Positions 24,530 to 36,221 of a stretch of 64,000 nucleotides of DNA are shown here, one piece after another. The stretch covers positions 189,512 through 253,511 of the forward strand of contig JXTB01000219.1 in assembly GCA_002914805.1 (NCBI GenBank). The letters run 5' to 3'. Each line of letters opens with the position of its first letter. The stretch's first letter is position 1. The translations under genes and the position numbers were made by a program. The stretch is from Parasponia andersonii (lineage: Eukaryota > Streptophyta > Magnoliopsida > Rosales > Cannabaceae). Below the pieces are notes generated by a model. It made no database searches. It saw only the letters and a program-made list of their open reading frames with translations, and was not told the origin of the DNA.

Positions 24530-26550
24530 TCTTTTAAAACAAAACAAAATTTATATTGACTTGAAAACATTTTAATAATGATAAAAATAATTTTGTTTTG
24601 ATCAAAAGATATAATCTCATTTATTCAAAATTTCAAAATAAACATTTGAACATAGTTGATAAAAATTAAGTATATTATATTTCTAGCAAGACATTCTCAA
24701 AGATAGACAATGAATTGTTACTAATATTATTTATACCATAGTTGATAAACTTCTCCCGTTTGATTGCAATGCTTGTCCTACAGAATGTGGATCTTTGGTA
24801 TAAAAATTAGAAGTCGATTCCTATTGAGCAGAAAGAGATCATTCCTGTTGTCGAGGCAAAAAATATGTCATATTTATAAGTAAGATGTTTCGTGAGAATT
24901 ACATTGTACTTGCTGAGCAAAAGCTCACGCTTTATGAGTATCCATGTTATAGGTATCAAAGGAAAGAAACCTCTAATTTGATTAATAGATTAGCCAGAAT
25001 CGAGGCAGAGATGAATGCGAGCAACTTTCATGAAAGGTCCCTAAAAAGTGTCCAGGTGCATTAAGAAAAGTTCTCCATAATTTTAGCTCTTCTTAATGAG
25101 TTGAAATCACTTTATTTATATTGTGGCCAACCCAAAACATCAATAAGGGTGATGAGTGCACCCGTGATTTTCTTTTCAGCCTTAAGGAGGACAAACAGTG
25201 CTCTACCGACATTATTTTTCTTTCACTTATCCTCCTTCCTACCATATACGTGAGAAGATTTTGGTGTTCTCTCATATCAACTACAATAAGAAAAGAGTAT
25301 TATCCTTCTCACCTCTTGACATTGAGCCTATGTGGCTCGAATTGAACTAAAAACTGGGAACAAACGGCCTTTTTTGGGTATTAAGATGGCAAAACCACAA
25401 TAATTTGAGATTTCCACGTCCATATAAATATTTTATACCATTATGATTGACCAATGGAAAGCAAGGACGTCCCCGTGGGTAGTAGGTTGGCCTAATTGGT
25501 TGTGCTTTGAAACGTCTGGCTTATAGCTTTCTGGACTACGGTTTTCTCGTCCGTTAGTTTTGGTTTATCGGTAGGGTCAGGAAAAGCGTCTTTCAAGACA
25601 GGAAGCTTTTGTTCTTCATCTCCTATGTCGTTTAGGGATTTAGACCGAGATTCAACCATGGTTTCCATGAGTATGTACTGATCACTTTATAAGCTTGTCG
25701 TACCTTAATTTTCAATAAGTTATATAATATTAATTAGTGTTTTGAGATGGAATTTCACTTCTCTTTTGGGACATTCCTTCTTCAAATGTCCTTCCTTCTT
25801 ATAGAAGAAACAAACTGATTCTTCGTCTTGTTTTTTTTTTGCACTTTATTATGTGAAACCCCTGATGCAACTCCTTTATCTTTAGTTAAAACTATTGTAT
25901 TCTTGAAAATAATTTTATGAAAAATATTTTCCAGAATTTTATTCCAATAAACACTAATAAAGATAAGATAAAAGGAAAGGAATAAGGATAAGGAAGCTGT
26001 ATTTGTGACTTTAGAGCATAAAGTATGAAAGGAAACGGTATAGTGGTACATATTTACTAGTAAATGTGGGTTAGAAACGTGCGAGATAGTTAAGTGGCTG
26101 CCAACTTAATTGGACTACATATTTATGCTCTTCTATAGACGCAATTCATTAAAAACTTATTTACGACCAAAGTGTATTTATTTTATTTTTACTGTTGGCC
26201 TATGTTTTCAAATTGATAATGGTTGAACCCCTTGTTGCAACATTCGTCCACTGAAAGTATTGCAGTGTCTAATGGGACTGGGCCTTTAGAATCAGCAAAT
26301 GATGACTTACCTAGTGTCATGAAGTCATCGGTCAAGTACTTGGAGAAAGCACTTTTTTGTTTGTACCTACAATAATGATTTAAATTTGGATTTTTGGTAC
26401 GCATTTAACTTTGGGTCTTTGAGGGTTAGTCTTTGAATTCTTTTATATCCATTCTTATTTGACACCAAAATATGTTTTTTTCTTAATGAAGCATGAAAAG
26501 CTTGTATGTCCATTTTAGTTTCAATAAGTATATACCTATGTTGAGTTACT
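24530..26550 (-). other. Copia interior, unrecognised stretch
   Basis: The protease region of a Copia element should lie here, but I cannot identify a DSG motif. Short ORFs exist (minus 26189-26404, minus 25782-26051, overlapping pair at 25093-25345) with no family resemblance. The part at about 24800-25650 is less AT-rich than its surroundings and may be foreign. A fragment at about 25880-25940 resembles the end of the Copia-type solo LTR at 59460-59530. Confidence 0.4.
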
Positions 26551-26551
26551 A

Positions 26552-27671
26552 TTAGATGTTGCTTTCATAAACTAATTTTTGAGATACTTTTGTTTTACAA
26601 AAGGTTTTGTATCCTATATCTCTTTTGTCAAAAATACATCTTTGTCCATCAAGTATTAAATCAAAATTCTTCTTTCTATTTGTAAAAGTGTGGACAGTTT
26701 TTTTAAAATCCAAAATCTTTTCATTTAAGGAAATATATTTATGTTTCAAAGATATACATATATCACATGTCAAAATAATTTCCTTTTCTTTTAAAAATTT
26801 CTCAAGTTGTTTCGATAAAAGAAATAATTTCTTTTTGAGAATATTATTTTTCAAAACAAGCAATTTATAGTTATTAGGCAATTCATTAAAATCATCAAGA
26901 AGTTTACTATATGATAACTCTTCTTTATTATTTTCATTATCAAAATGACTACTAGTATCACCATCATTAAGAAACTCATCATTGGGGTTAATTGATTTTA
27001 GCTCATCTTTAATTGCCTTGAAACACATGTTGTCATCTTGAACTTCGTCACTACTTTCTTTCATCAAAATTTCATGTGTCATGAGTGAACCCATAAGTTT
27101 TAGAGAAAGTTAGATACGCTTTAGGAAGACTCCTAAGCACTTTATTCACCAAATCTATGTTAGAGAATGATTTTCCAAGAGCATTAAGGGAGTTAATAAC
27201 AATTAAGAATCTAGTAAAAATTTGAGCAATAGTCTTATCTTTATCCATCTTGAATAATTCATATTGATGTGTAAGAATATTGATTTTTGTCTCTTTTATA
27301 GAATTTGTGCCTTGATATGACACTTTAAGTATATTCCACATTTCATGAGCATTTATTGCTTTTCAATATTATTGAATATATCTCTATCCATACTACAAAT
27401 CAAAATATGCATAGCTTTACCATTCTTTCAAAAAGCAATTTTATTATTTACATCATATTCATCAATTTTTTTTATCCACAAACTTATCACTAATCTTTTT
27501 CCTAAAAACAAATAGACCTTTAATAACAATATGTCATAAATCAAAATCTAAAGATTGTAGACATATAACCATCCTACTTCTCCTATAATAAAAATCGGTT
27601 ACATTAAAAAGTGGTGGTCTAGTTGAAAATCCCTCATTTGAAAGATTTTGAAAATTGATTGGGTATACCAT
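26552..27671 (-). pseudogene. Copia gag
   Basis: The frame begins at an ATG whose complement is 27669-27671 (MVYPINFQNLS...TRPPLFN), the usual RPPLF.G.NY..W start of Copia gag. A stop follows at about the W of LW. The middle piece (minus 27072-27341) has QYELFKMDKDKTIAQIFTRF, LNALGKSFSNIDLVNKVLRS and the LP that follows, which is the UBN2-type gag domain. The last piece (minus 26552-27094, 180 codons) is a lysine-rich coiled region with CDICISLKHKY and DKRDIGYKT, the usual gag C-terminal tail before the zinc knuckle. The pieces overlap in different frames, so at least one frameshift and several stops inactivate it. Confidence 0.88.
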
Positions 27672-27701
27672 CTCAAGATAGTTAAATATTTTAAATTTGT
27701 A

Positions 27702-27721
27702 GACCAAACTCTGATACCAAC
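27702..27721 (-). other. Copia primer-binding site
   Basis: On the minus strand it reads GTTGGTATCAGAGTTTGGTC, directly after the 5' LTR. Positions TGGTATCAGAG match the initiator tRNA-Met 3' end perfectly. Confidence 0.92.
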
Positions 27722-29114
27722 TGTTAGCTATTGTAACCCCAAGATTGACAACCTAAGAGGGGGTAAATTGGAACGTTTTAAGAAATATTTTAACTAGTTA
27801 AAACCATAGACCACTATTTTGATCTTTGAAGCTAAATCAACAATAATATCAAGCTTATAACAATAATATCAAGGCAATTAAGTACAATGAATATCAGACA
27901 CACAATCAAATAGTTTGTATTAATGTAAAGAGTGTAGGAAGAGAGAAAATACAAATTTGGTTTTTATGAGGTTCGACAAATACAACGGTTTGCCTATATC
28001 CCTGACCCTCGGCAATTTGTTTTAAGCTTTTCAATATTCGAATCAAGATTGTAGGCTTGACTGACCCTTTTACAAATAGAGTGAATTCTTCTTAGACACA
28101 CTCTAGCCTTTATAATAGTCTTGACTTCGGCTCTATCATGCCTAACTTGGATTATTTTGACTCTAGTACCAATCCTCACCTACACAGATTATTTAGACAA
28201 TGGTGCCAATTTCACTAAGTCACGGGTTGTTTAGACTTTGCTGACAACCTCACCTATACTTGGGTTATTTAGATTATGGTGACAACCTCACCTAAAACGG
28301 ATTACTTTGACTCCGGTGGCAACCTCATCTCACAAATATAATTTGGTTTTTGTTTGATAGAGCACTCAACTAAAATCTTTGTCAAATGAAAATATTCGAC
28401 ACATGGTAAGATTAGAGAGAATAAATGAGAACTAGCCGTTTATAACTATTTGACGGACATTCTGTCATTTTCAGTAGACTGAAAGTATGTTTTCGATCGA
28501 CCAAAAATACTAGCCCTTAGTAGTGCGGTTCTAACGATCGAATCTAAAAATTGCTTAAAATATGCAGGGGAACATGTAGACCGATTTTGAAGGCCGGCCT
28601 GCCGAATCTATCTAAGAGCAATATTTGAATTTTATTTCAAGTCTTTTTCAATTATTTTCCAAATGTGACTTATAAATTGATTTATTATATAATATAGGAA
28701 CTATAGAAATTCATAAATCAATTTAAAAGCTTGTATAAATTTCTTATTTAAATTGTAGATAAATAGGTTTGAGAGTTTTACTTTGAAAGTTTCAAATTTT
28801 ATAAAAATTTGGAGCCATTAAAATCATATTTTATGTAAACAAGTGTTCAAATGCAAGAACTAAGTATTTAACCTTTTACTAGTCTGAGTCTTGTATTTTT
28901 GATCTTTGTCTTCTAGCTTTTTTCCATCTATCTTCAATCTTGGTTTTTAATAAGTCCAATATGTATCCGACTTCAAACTTAATTCCTTGATTAACTTGAG
29001 TAGAACTTTTAAAGTTATTTCACTACACACTCAAGTTAATTCATTAGTACTAAATTAAATGTTTCTTATCTTCAAAATAGGAGTAAGCAAGAATAAAACC
29101 TTAATTTCTTAACA
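27722..29114 (-). repeat. Copia 5' LTR (right copy)
   Basis: 1393 bp. Plus strand starts TGTTAGCTATTGTAACCCC and ends TTAATTTCTTAACA. It lacks about 150 bp present in the left copy; AATAAATGAGAACTAGCC joins sequences that are apart in the left LTR. Confidence 0.9.
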
Positions 29115-30785
29115 AAGTGGATGATTGAAGTTAGACCTAAAGCCCAAAGTTTGCTATTTATAGATTTAAGTATTTTCATGTGTAGTAGATTAAGTTTTCT
29201 ATATTTGTAATCTGATGTTTTAAACTTAGAGTATATATTTTATTGATTCTATTATTTATTACACTCATTTGATGGCTGCTTGTGAAGACACAAAAGTGTA
29301 AAAGTGGTTTTAATTTTATTTTAAACCAAAAAAGAATTCAGGTGTACTTATGTCATTCTAAGCAATTCTCTTTGAAAAGTATATGTGAAAATTGGCCTAT
29401 AATATGTTATTACAGGTTTAAAACCTTGATTTTAAGCCTGTGCAAATGTCTTAAAAATAAGAGATATTGTCCAAATATTTTTAAAATAAAATGGCACCAT
29501 TTAGAGGCAAATGGGTTAGTTTTACAAAATTATGTGCCATTTAAGAGCACTTTTGTATTAATGAATTATATTCATATTTTAATATTTTTGAACAGTTTTT
29601 CCATACTAGTTATTGACTACTAAGTACCTTAAGTGATTTGTATACTTCCAAGTCATTTTATGATCAAGTTTCCAAAATTGTTGAAAGTTCTGATTTCAAT
29701 CTTGTTTAAGTATCTTGATGCATTCTTTTGGCAAAATATGCATCTTGAATAACAGTAACTTTTGATAGGTGATTAGCACACCAATCTCTAAAGGTATTGA
29801 CCCTTTCTACTTTCAATTTCTATTCAAGATATGAGGTAAGTAAAGACTTATAACTGCATCACAAAAATTACTTGGGAAATGTTATTATGTGAAACTTACT
29901 TATTCTTGAAAGTTATGAAATGGCGTGTACATAGTACATCTTGCATGCAAATTGAGGATTTCATTGCAGATTATTTAAAAATGAGTAGTATTGTACCAAC
30001 TTTATAAGATAAGTTTTAATGTCAATTGTTACTCTGTCGAAGCTGAGTAGGTAAGTCTACTGTTGCAAACTCTCCCTTTGAAGTGGGACTTGCAGAACTT
30101 ATGATGGGTCTCATTGAAGTAGAACCGTATTAGCATGGTGTCGGATTCTGCTTTGATGAGAAAAATAGTTTTTAAAAACCCGACACAATGGTCGCACCTT
30201 ATTTTTACTCTTGGCCAGAATTTCTGCCCAATGTTATTATGGCCTATCGACTTACGAGACTAGCAATATACTAAAGAGCCAAACTATGAGTATTTTTTTT
30301 AAAGAAAATGCATAGACTCAAATGTTTAAGAAAGAAAAGTATGCAATTAGAACTTGATGAGATTTTAAAGCATACATGAACATGCATAATTTTTACTTAC
30401 TGAGCTTTAGCTCAGTTTAGTCTTGTGATGCAGATGAGGGGGCATACTTTAGTGTTGAGTAACTAGTTACCTGGCCTGCCTTTTATCACTATAATCATAC
30501 AGATGTGGACAAGCTTGAACTGTAGGTAAAATTTTTATTTTGAGAAATTTTGGTGTAATGTAAATATTACTGCTGATCGTAAAATAAACTGGTGAAAATC
30601 TCTTTTGATTGTACATTTTATAAAGATACTTTAACAAGAAATGCCATGCATTTACTTTTTTTTAAAGGTTTTGAAAAGTTCAAATTTGCCCACTTTTTTA
30701 TAAAATAAAAGTTAAGGTTTAAGAAAGAATAATACTTTATAGATTGACTATATATGACAATATAATTAAACTAGGGGGTGTTATA
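29115..30785 (+). repeat. T1 3' LTR, second part
   Basis: Resumes at the duplicated AAGTG and aligns with 13247-14917 of the 5' LTR, ending GGGGGTGTTATA. The right TSD ATAGC follows. Together with 18923-20233 it makes a 2.98-kb LTR, equal to the 5' copy. ORF 29282-29623 is chance. Confidence 0.92.
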
Positions 30786-32430
30786 ATAGCCTTTCTAAAG
30801 TATGTCTTACCTAAAATTTTTCATAAATGAAGTATTTTGAAAATGTGTTTACATATATGATGTGCTAGTTAAAATATGTACTTTTAAATTTCTTGGAGAA
30901 AAAGGTTTGAAAATTTTTTGGGAAAATTTAGGTATTTTAAGAAAAGCTTTAATCACACTTAACTTTGTCATAAAGAGAATCAGTATATTTTAAATACTTG
31001 ATAGTTTAATAGGCAAATTGTATACATCAAGTAAGGAACTTTGGTTATTTTGATTTCAAAAGAATTATTAGAATTCTGAATGAGTTGTTGGTATTAAGTT
31101 GAGTCTATGACTCATTATTCGATTTGAGTTGAACTCAAGTATCATTATGATGGTATAATTAATGGTATTTGATATTGATTTACTCGTGGGTTTATATAGA
31201 GAGGTGTTGAATTCTTCTTATTTTATTTTCAAAAAGAAATACTTAGAGTTTAGATTTAGTTTACGTATGGCCAAGGTAAGACCTCATTATGAACTAGTGT
31301 TGTATTCATATATGTCCCCTATTTTTGTGTTGTATGTTTTCAAAAATATTTTTGAAAATTATTTTGATATTGAAATGAAATAAGGTTTAATGGGAGATAG
31401 GTATTACTGTAGAGGTGACCTATTCTGTTGAATCTTATTCTAGGGCAGTGTAGTATTGTTACTGATTTTATTTACATATTAGATATCGAGTAATTTCTAT
31501 ATGACTTTCCCTTGTACTGAAGACTTAGAAAGTCTTTGGAGGTGATTGATGATTTGGGTTTATTATTATAATCCTACATTCGATAGAGAAACTTATATAG
31601 TCTCTGGATATAAATATGGCATGAATAATTATCATATGGTATTACATTGGGTAAAAGGCTTAGGAAGTCTTTAGGCTATACTTGTTATGTAGATACTTGT
31701 ATTTTATAAGATTGGACTACAATCTGCTATGTACTCCTCTGTTGAAAATTTCTATTCTTGGTAATTCTAGTCTTTCTCGACTAGAAGTGTTTTATATATT
31801 TGGTTGCTTCTCACTATCCTGAGGAACGGTAAATGACTTTTGTTATTATATCATTATTATAGTTTCTAACATTTGAACTTGTCTATCTTGTATGGTATAA
31901 TATAAAGGTATTAATTTCCATTTAGGATCCTATTAAAGTCTTTGAACTCAGTAGTTGTTTAGGACCAGATTCTAGATACAAACAAATAGGATTGTCTCGG
32001 TGCGGTCTGGTATAATCAGGAGAATGGTATCGTATGTATTCGACATTTTGTCCACTACTCTAGTTTTTGTACCTAATAATTAGTACTCACGTTATAGAAG
32101 TCTTGTATTATTAATTCTCGGTCTTGATTATCATTATCACTGTCGTTTTGTGTACCGACGTAAAGACATTATTCTCATGTGTTGATGTCTTTGTATCTGT
32201 TGATGGGTCACCTTATGATTTTGTACAACTTTGTTCATCAATTTAGCTCATGCCTTGTGTGGCATCGACATATTGATAAGATTCTAACACTGAGTGCAAA
32301 TGGCATGTTTAACGCTCTTTATTTGATTAGTGTTTGATTTGATCTTCCTATATCCTATCACTGATGATTTACTCTTCTTAGCTTTTTACTTGTACTAACT
32401 GCTACATTTGAATTTCGAGACGAAATTCTT
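30786..32430 (+). other. O interior, 3' part, no recognisable genes
   Basis: 1.6 kb between T1 and O's purine tract. The last bases before the tract (GAATTTCGAGACGAAATTCTTT) match the sequence that often closes plant Gypsy pol genes. Upstream of that I found no integrase or chromodomain motif. ORF 31162-31383 has no family resemblance. Confidence 0.55.
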
Positions 32431-32445
32431 TAAAGGAAGGGAGGA
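32431..32445 (+). other. O polypurine tract
   Basis: AAAGGAAGGGAGGA lies between the pol-end-like sequence and the LTR start TATAAAATC. Confidence 0.75.
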
Positions 32446-33374
32446 TATAAAATCTTGTTATTTAAAAAAGGTAAAAGAATAATTTATAGCCTCATGGCAA
32501 ACTTGTAATAAATGATTTTTAGATTTTAAATTCAAAATATCTAGAATTTAATAATGGGTGCTACAATATCAAATAATTGCATAAATACCCCAAAATTTCT
32601 TCATCGTCTTTACATGAGGGGCTAGAGAGAGAGAGAAAGAAGTTTCGCTGATGAGCCACCGTCGCCCCAACCACCACAAGCTCTAGCCTGTACCCATCAT
32701 CGGTCATCGATAAAGACATGTTGGTCGTCCCTGTAGTGAACTGCTGCCGGTCATTGGAAAATGAAGTCTTCGAAGATTCCTGCTACCGCTTTGTTTTCTC
32801 GCTCACCAGAGCTCTGTCAAACCTCTTTTCACGATACCACAAGAACTGTTGTATTTATCTCGTTGTTATCGCCATTTCCAACTGGTCTCGGCTGTTAACT
32901 CGCCACCGGTAAGATATTTCACCGTTTGGGCTATTTTACCAAAGTTTGTAAAAAGTAATATTTTTATAATTATTTTGTTAGGTAATTATTTTACTAGAGA
33001 TAATTATATGAAGTAAAAGAGGAGTAAATATCATAAATAATTACAGTTGGTAGAAGTTAAAATGATATCCAAAAGTATATAAATTTTTTAATTGAAAAAT
33101 ATGATATTTTTCTAATTCAGAACAAAAAGTGGTATTCTTACGATTTGGGTTGGAAATCTGTTACTATTCAGATTAGACCTTAGGCTGAGCTTAGAAAAGT
33201 GTTATTTTTCTAAATATTTTTGCAAAAAAACACTTTTAAAAATAAATAGCAAAGTTGATATTTTTTCAAATATTTTCAAAAGTGATATTTTTCTAAATAA
33301 TTTAATGATAATGATATTTTCTGAAATATTTAAAAAATATGATATTTGTTTAAATATTCAGCAAAAATGATATT
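32446..33374 (+). repeat. O 3' LTR, first part
   Basis: Starts TATAAAATC (likely decayed TGTAAAATC). It includes a GC-richer stretch (32640-32910, after a GAGAGAGAG run) that may be the transcribed R/U5 leader, then AT-rich modules built on TGATATTTTTCTAAAT. The same modules appear in reverse at 63690-63900 in the minus-strand relative. It ends at the T2 target site ATATT (33370-33374). ORF 32718-32912 lies in the GC-richer part and has no known match. Confidence 0.78.
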
Positions 33375-35629
33375 TATAACACCTCCTAACTATACTACGT
33401 AGACATACACTCACCTATGCGTAGGAAAGTTAAACAGTGCCAACTTACTTTTATTAACTTTAGAAAAGTAGAAAGTAGAGGATAAATTTAAATTTTTCTA
33501 TTTAGTTCTAAAAATGTCTATGATACTCTTATTTTACACTATTAAAAAAATAAAAATGTTATGTATAATATAAACCACGATTCTAATACTATTCACAACT
33601 CCCACAGGATCATTATATACATATATGTTATAAAAATATGTACAAGGTTTTCAAGAAGGTCTTTTTCACTTCAAAATTGGCATATGAACAGCACTGGAGT
33701 AGAAATAGGTCAGCCAATATTGATCCTAGTTCTGATCATTTTCATCACAAAAACTAAATGAGCAATAGCTTAATAAATCAAAATCCATGTATGCTTACGA
33801 ACTATTTCTACATAAAATTTTTCCTTAAAAAACATAAATATTTAAATTATTTTTGGGTCCCATTCCACGTATAGTTCCTAAATTAGTGATACAGCAAGTA
33901 TTCTCTTAATAAATATTATTTAAGACTTACCTTATCTTGTAATTAACCTTAAGGAATTTTACCTCCTTCTTAATTGGCTTACCCTTTCTTAGGTTTACCC
34001 TCAAAGAATTTCACCACATTTACATACAAGATCAGAAAAATAAGAACCACGCCCTTCTTTAAATTTAAATAATCTTTAATATAAAAAATTCTTTGTGGAA
34101 ATCATAACCTGTAAATAGCATAAAAATATGACATGCCTCATAAAATAATATGAACAATTTTCAAATATATAAAATTTAATGTCATAGATATATCACCTTT
34201 AACATATATATTCATGTACATATATTCTTATGACGCTACCTCAAGTCGTCGAATAGACAGAAAAGTGAAAGACAACTTCTGTCTTTGGGAAACTTGATGC
34301 GCTTAAAACCTATTCAAATTAGTCAATCTCTTTCATTTTCTTATAAACTTTTGACTATAATATGGAAGCTATAATTTACACGCAATAACTAACAATATAA
34401 TAATTATGGTTAATGTGAAAGAAGGATACAAGATTAATAATCAGTTTCATTTTCTAAATTCTTTAGAATACTCACGTTTCATTTCTATGGCTATAGCAAG
34501 CATAGTACATATAAAACAAAACATAGTCACTAAACATTTGAAATTACTAACATACATAAACCCCACGGCATCAATTAATGACAGAAACATTTTATTTTCC
34601 TTCGTATACAAACAACGAAATAGAAAGTGCTAAAAGGTCAGTAAAAAGTTCAAAATTCCTTTTTACGATGAAACAACTATTCGGTTTTTTTATATATATA
34701 TTTAGTTTGCCACAAAAACAAGGAAATGAACACTTCTATTCTTCTCATACCTTCTTCTAAGTACAAATAACCTTGTCTTACAGTACTTACAATCTGACAC
34801 AATAGTCACACGTAGATAATCCCATATTAATAAGGAAATGCTCCACTAGTATATATATATATATGAGAAATATTAAACTTATGACCATGACCACAATCAA
34901 CATACGGAAATCTCTCTAAGCATTCATATAAATATTCCACGAATCGACAAGGTGCCAACTCAATACATTAATTCTACTCCCCTTCAAGAATAAAAGCATA
35001 CCCATCTAATTATATATGTACACAAACATAAGATCTAGAACACATATAAAACAAGACAATAGCTCACCTTTACAAGCTAGAGAGAATTATCTCCAAGATG
35101 GTCATTAATGGAGTTGAAAGTGGAGAATTTTGATATATGTCGGTACAGGTACGAATCTGAGGATATAGAATATAGCTGATTCTTTTGAACTGGGGTTTTC
35201 AAAATAAACGGTCATTGGGATATATGATATCGATACAAGTTAAAATCAGAAGTGGTGACTTCATTCGTAAAAAAAATTTATGTCGGTTTAAGGATTTAAA
35301 AGGACTTGAACTTAAATAAATTACCTCATATTTGTTTATAATATAAATATCAAAGAGGAGATAATGTACAACAAAGATAAAAGTTCACTATAATCTAACT
35401 TATAAGTGTAGTGCCTCCTCTCAAGTGTTACTATGACCTTGTAATCCATCCTTTTTTTAATGAAAATAAAATTATTTTAACTTAATTTAAGAAAATCTTT
35501 ATCCATAAATAATCATATTTAGCACTTAATCTGGTATTTTCTATTTGAAATTAAATACAAAGATATGAAAGTGAGATACAATAATATTTATTATTAGCAA
35601 AATACACTTGTGAGAATTTGGGCACTACA
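33375..35629 (-). repeat. T2 3' LTR (left copy, uninterrupted)
   Basis: 2255 bp. Starts TATAACACCTCCTAAC and ends TGAGAATTTGGGCACTACA. It aligns with 40068-43221 and 56445-56835 once the insertions are taken out. ORFs 33561-33761, 34406-34633 and 34578-34760 inside it are chance; 34406-34633 has a near copy at 41136-41363 simply because both are in LTRs. Confidence 0.92.
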
Positions 35630-35650
35630 ATTCTCTTCTCTTTATAAAAT
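35630..35650 (-). other. T2 polypurine tract
   Basis: On the minus strand, ATAAAGAGAAGAGAAT immediately precedes the LTR start TGTAGTGCCC. Confidence 0.8.
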
Positions 35651-36075
35651 ATCGTCCTCAAAATTTAACGTAACGAATAATTCTGAATATTTAGTTCTAA
35701 TTTCTTTCTCCCACTCCTTTGTAGCTTCTTCTACTGTATGATATCTCCAAAGTATCTTGACCAAAGGAATTCTTTTATTTCTCAGTTCTTTTTTTTTCTT
35801 ATCTAGGACTTGAACTAGTTTCTCCTCATATGTCTAATTTTGACTTAGTTCAAGAGCTTCATAGCTTAAAACATGAGAGGGATTTGAAATGTATGTTCTC
35901 AACATAGAAACATGAAAAACATTATGTACCCTTGATAGTGATGGTGGCAATGCCAATTTGTAGGCCTTATTTCTAGTTCTTTCCAAAATTTGAAATAGTC
36001 CAACATACCTTGGGCTTAGGTTTCCTTTCTTACCAAACCTCATCACGCCTTTCATTGGAGAGACTTCCAAGAAAA
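35651..36075 (-). pseudogene. T2 integrase C-terminus and chromodomain
   Basis: The open piece (minus 35834-36070) reads MKGVMRFGKKGNLSPRYVG, then YKLALPPSLSRVHNVFHVSM and the LRTYISNPSHV tail. After a stop, the homology continues with VLDKKKKELRNKRIP and LVKILWRYHTVEEATKEWE, a well-preserved Tekay-type chromodomain. This is the best conserved part of T2. In a living element it guides integration into silent chromatin. Confidence 0.92.
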
Positions 36076-36221
36076 CATGATTGCGAATATCGAATTCTAC
36101 ATCTTTTCTTCTCTTATCTACATAATTTTTTTGTTTGTCTTAGACTAACATGATTGCGAATATCGAATTCTACATCTCTTCTTCTCTTATCTACATACTT
36201 TTTTTGTTTGTCTTAGACTAT
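36076..36221. repeat. 73-bp tandem duplication in T2 integrase
   Basis: CATGATTGCGAATATCGAATT at 36076 recurs at 36149, followed in both by CTACATC, a T-rich run and GTTTGTCTTAGACTA. The period of 73 is not a multiple of three, so it shifts the integrase frame just before the MKGVMRF block. Confidence 0.92.

Larger units (their letters stand above)
20234..29114 (-). mobile_element. Ty1/Copia retrotransposon nested in T1's 3' LTR, RT missing
   Basis: On the plus strand it starts TGTTAGCTATTG and ends TTCTTAACA, with a perfect 5-bp duplication AAGTG (20229-20233 and 29115-29119). The uninterrupted T1 5' LTR confirms the empty site near 13250. Two direct LTRs (20234-21776, 27722-29114) enclose about 5.9 kb read from the minus strand: primer site, gag, pre-integrase and integrase end, then a purine tract. 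Neither the D-D motif of reverse transcriptase nor RNase H was found between the integrase end (about 23945) and the purine tract (21777), so it is defective. It is younger than T1 because it splits T1's LTR. Confidence 0.92.
11923..30785 (+). mobile_element. T1: Ty3/Gypsy chromovirus, Tekay/Del-like, with nested Copia in its 3' LTR
   Basis: A complete but decayed element: 3.0-kb 5' LTR, tRNA-Met primer site, gag remnant, PR-RT-RH-INT-chromodomain order, purine tract and 3' LTR. It is flanked by the perfect duplication ATAGC (11918-11922 and 30786-30790). Removing the Copia insertion leaves about 10 kb. The 3-kb LTR, the pol order with a C-terminal chromodomain and the MRFGKK...LPP..S.VHN block fit the Tekay/Del clade. 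By eye the two LTRs differ at roughly 15 percent of positions over the first 200 bp, so it is old. All coding segments contain stops. Confidence 0.92.

Noticed and set aside
31162..31383. 73-codon ORF as a host gene
   Set aside because: Isolated, AT-driven, with no motif, and inside O's decayed interior.
32640..32912. GC-richer stretch with a 64-codon ORF as a host exon
   Set aside because: It lies within O's LTR just after the purine tract; the composition fits an LTR leader, and no splice or domain evidence exists.
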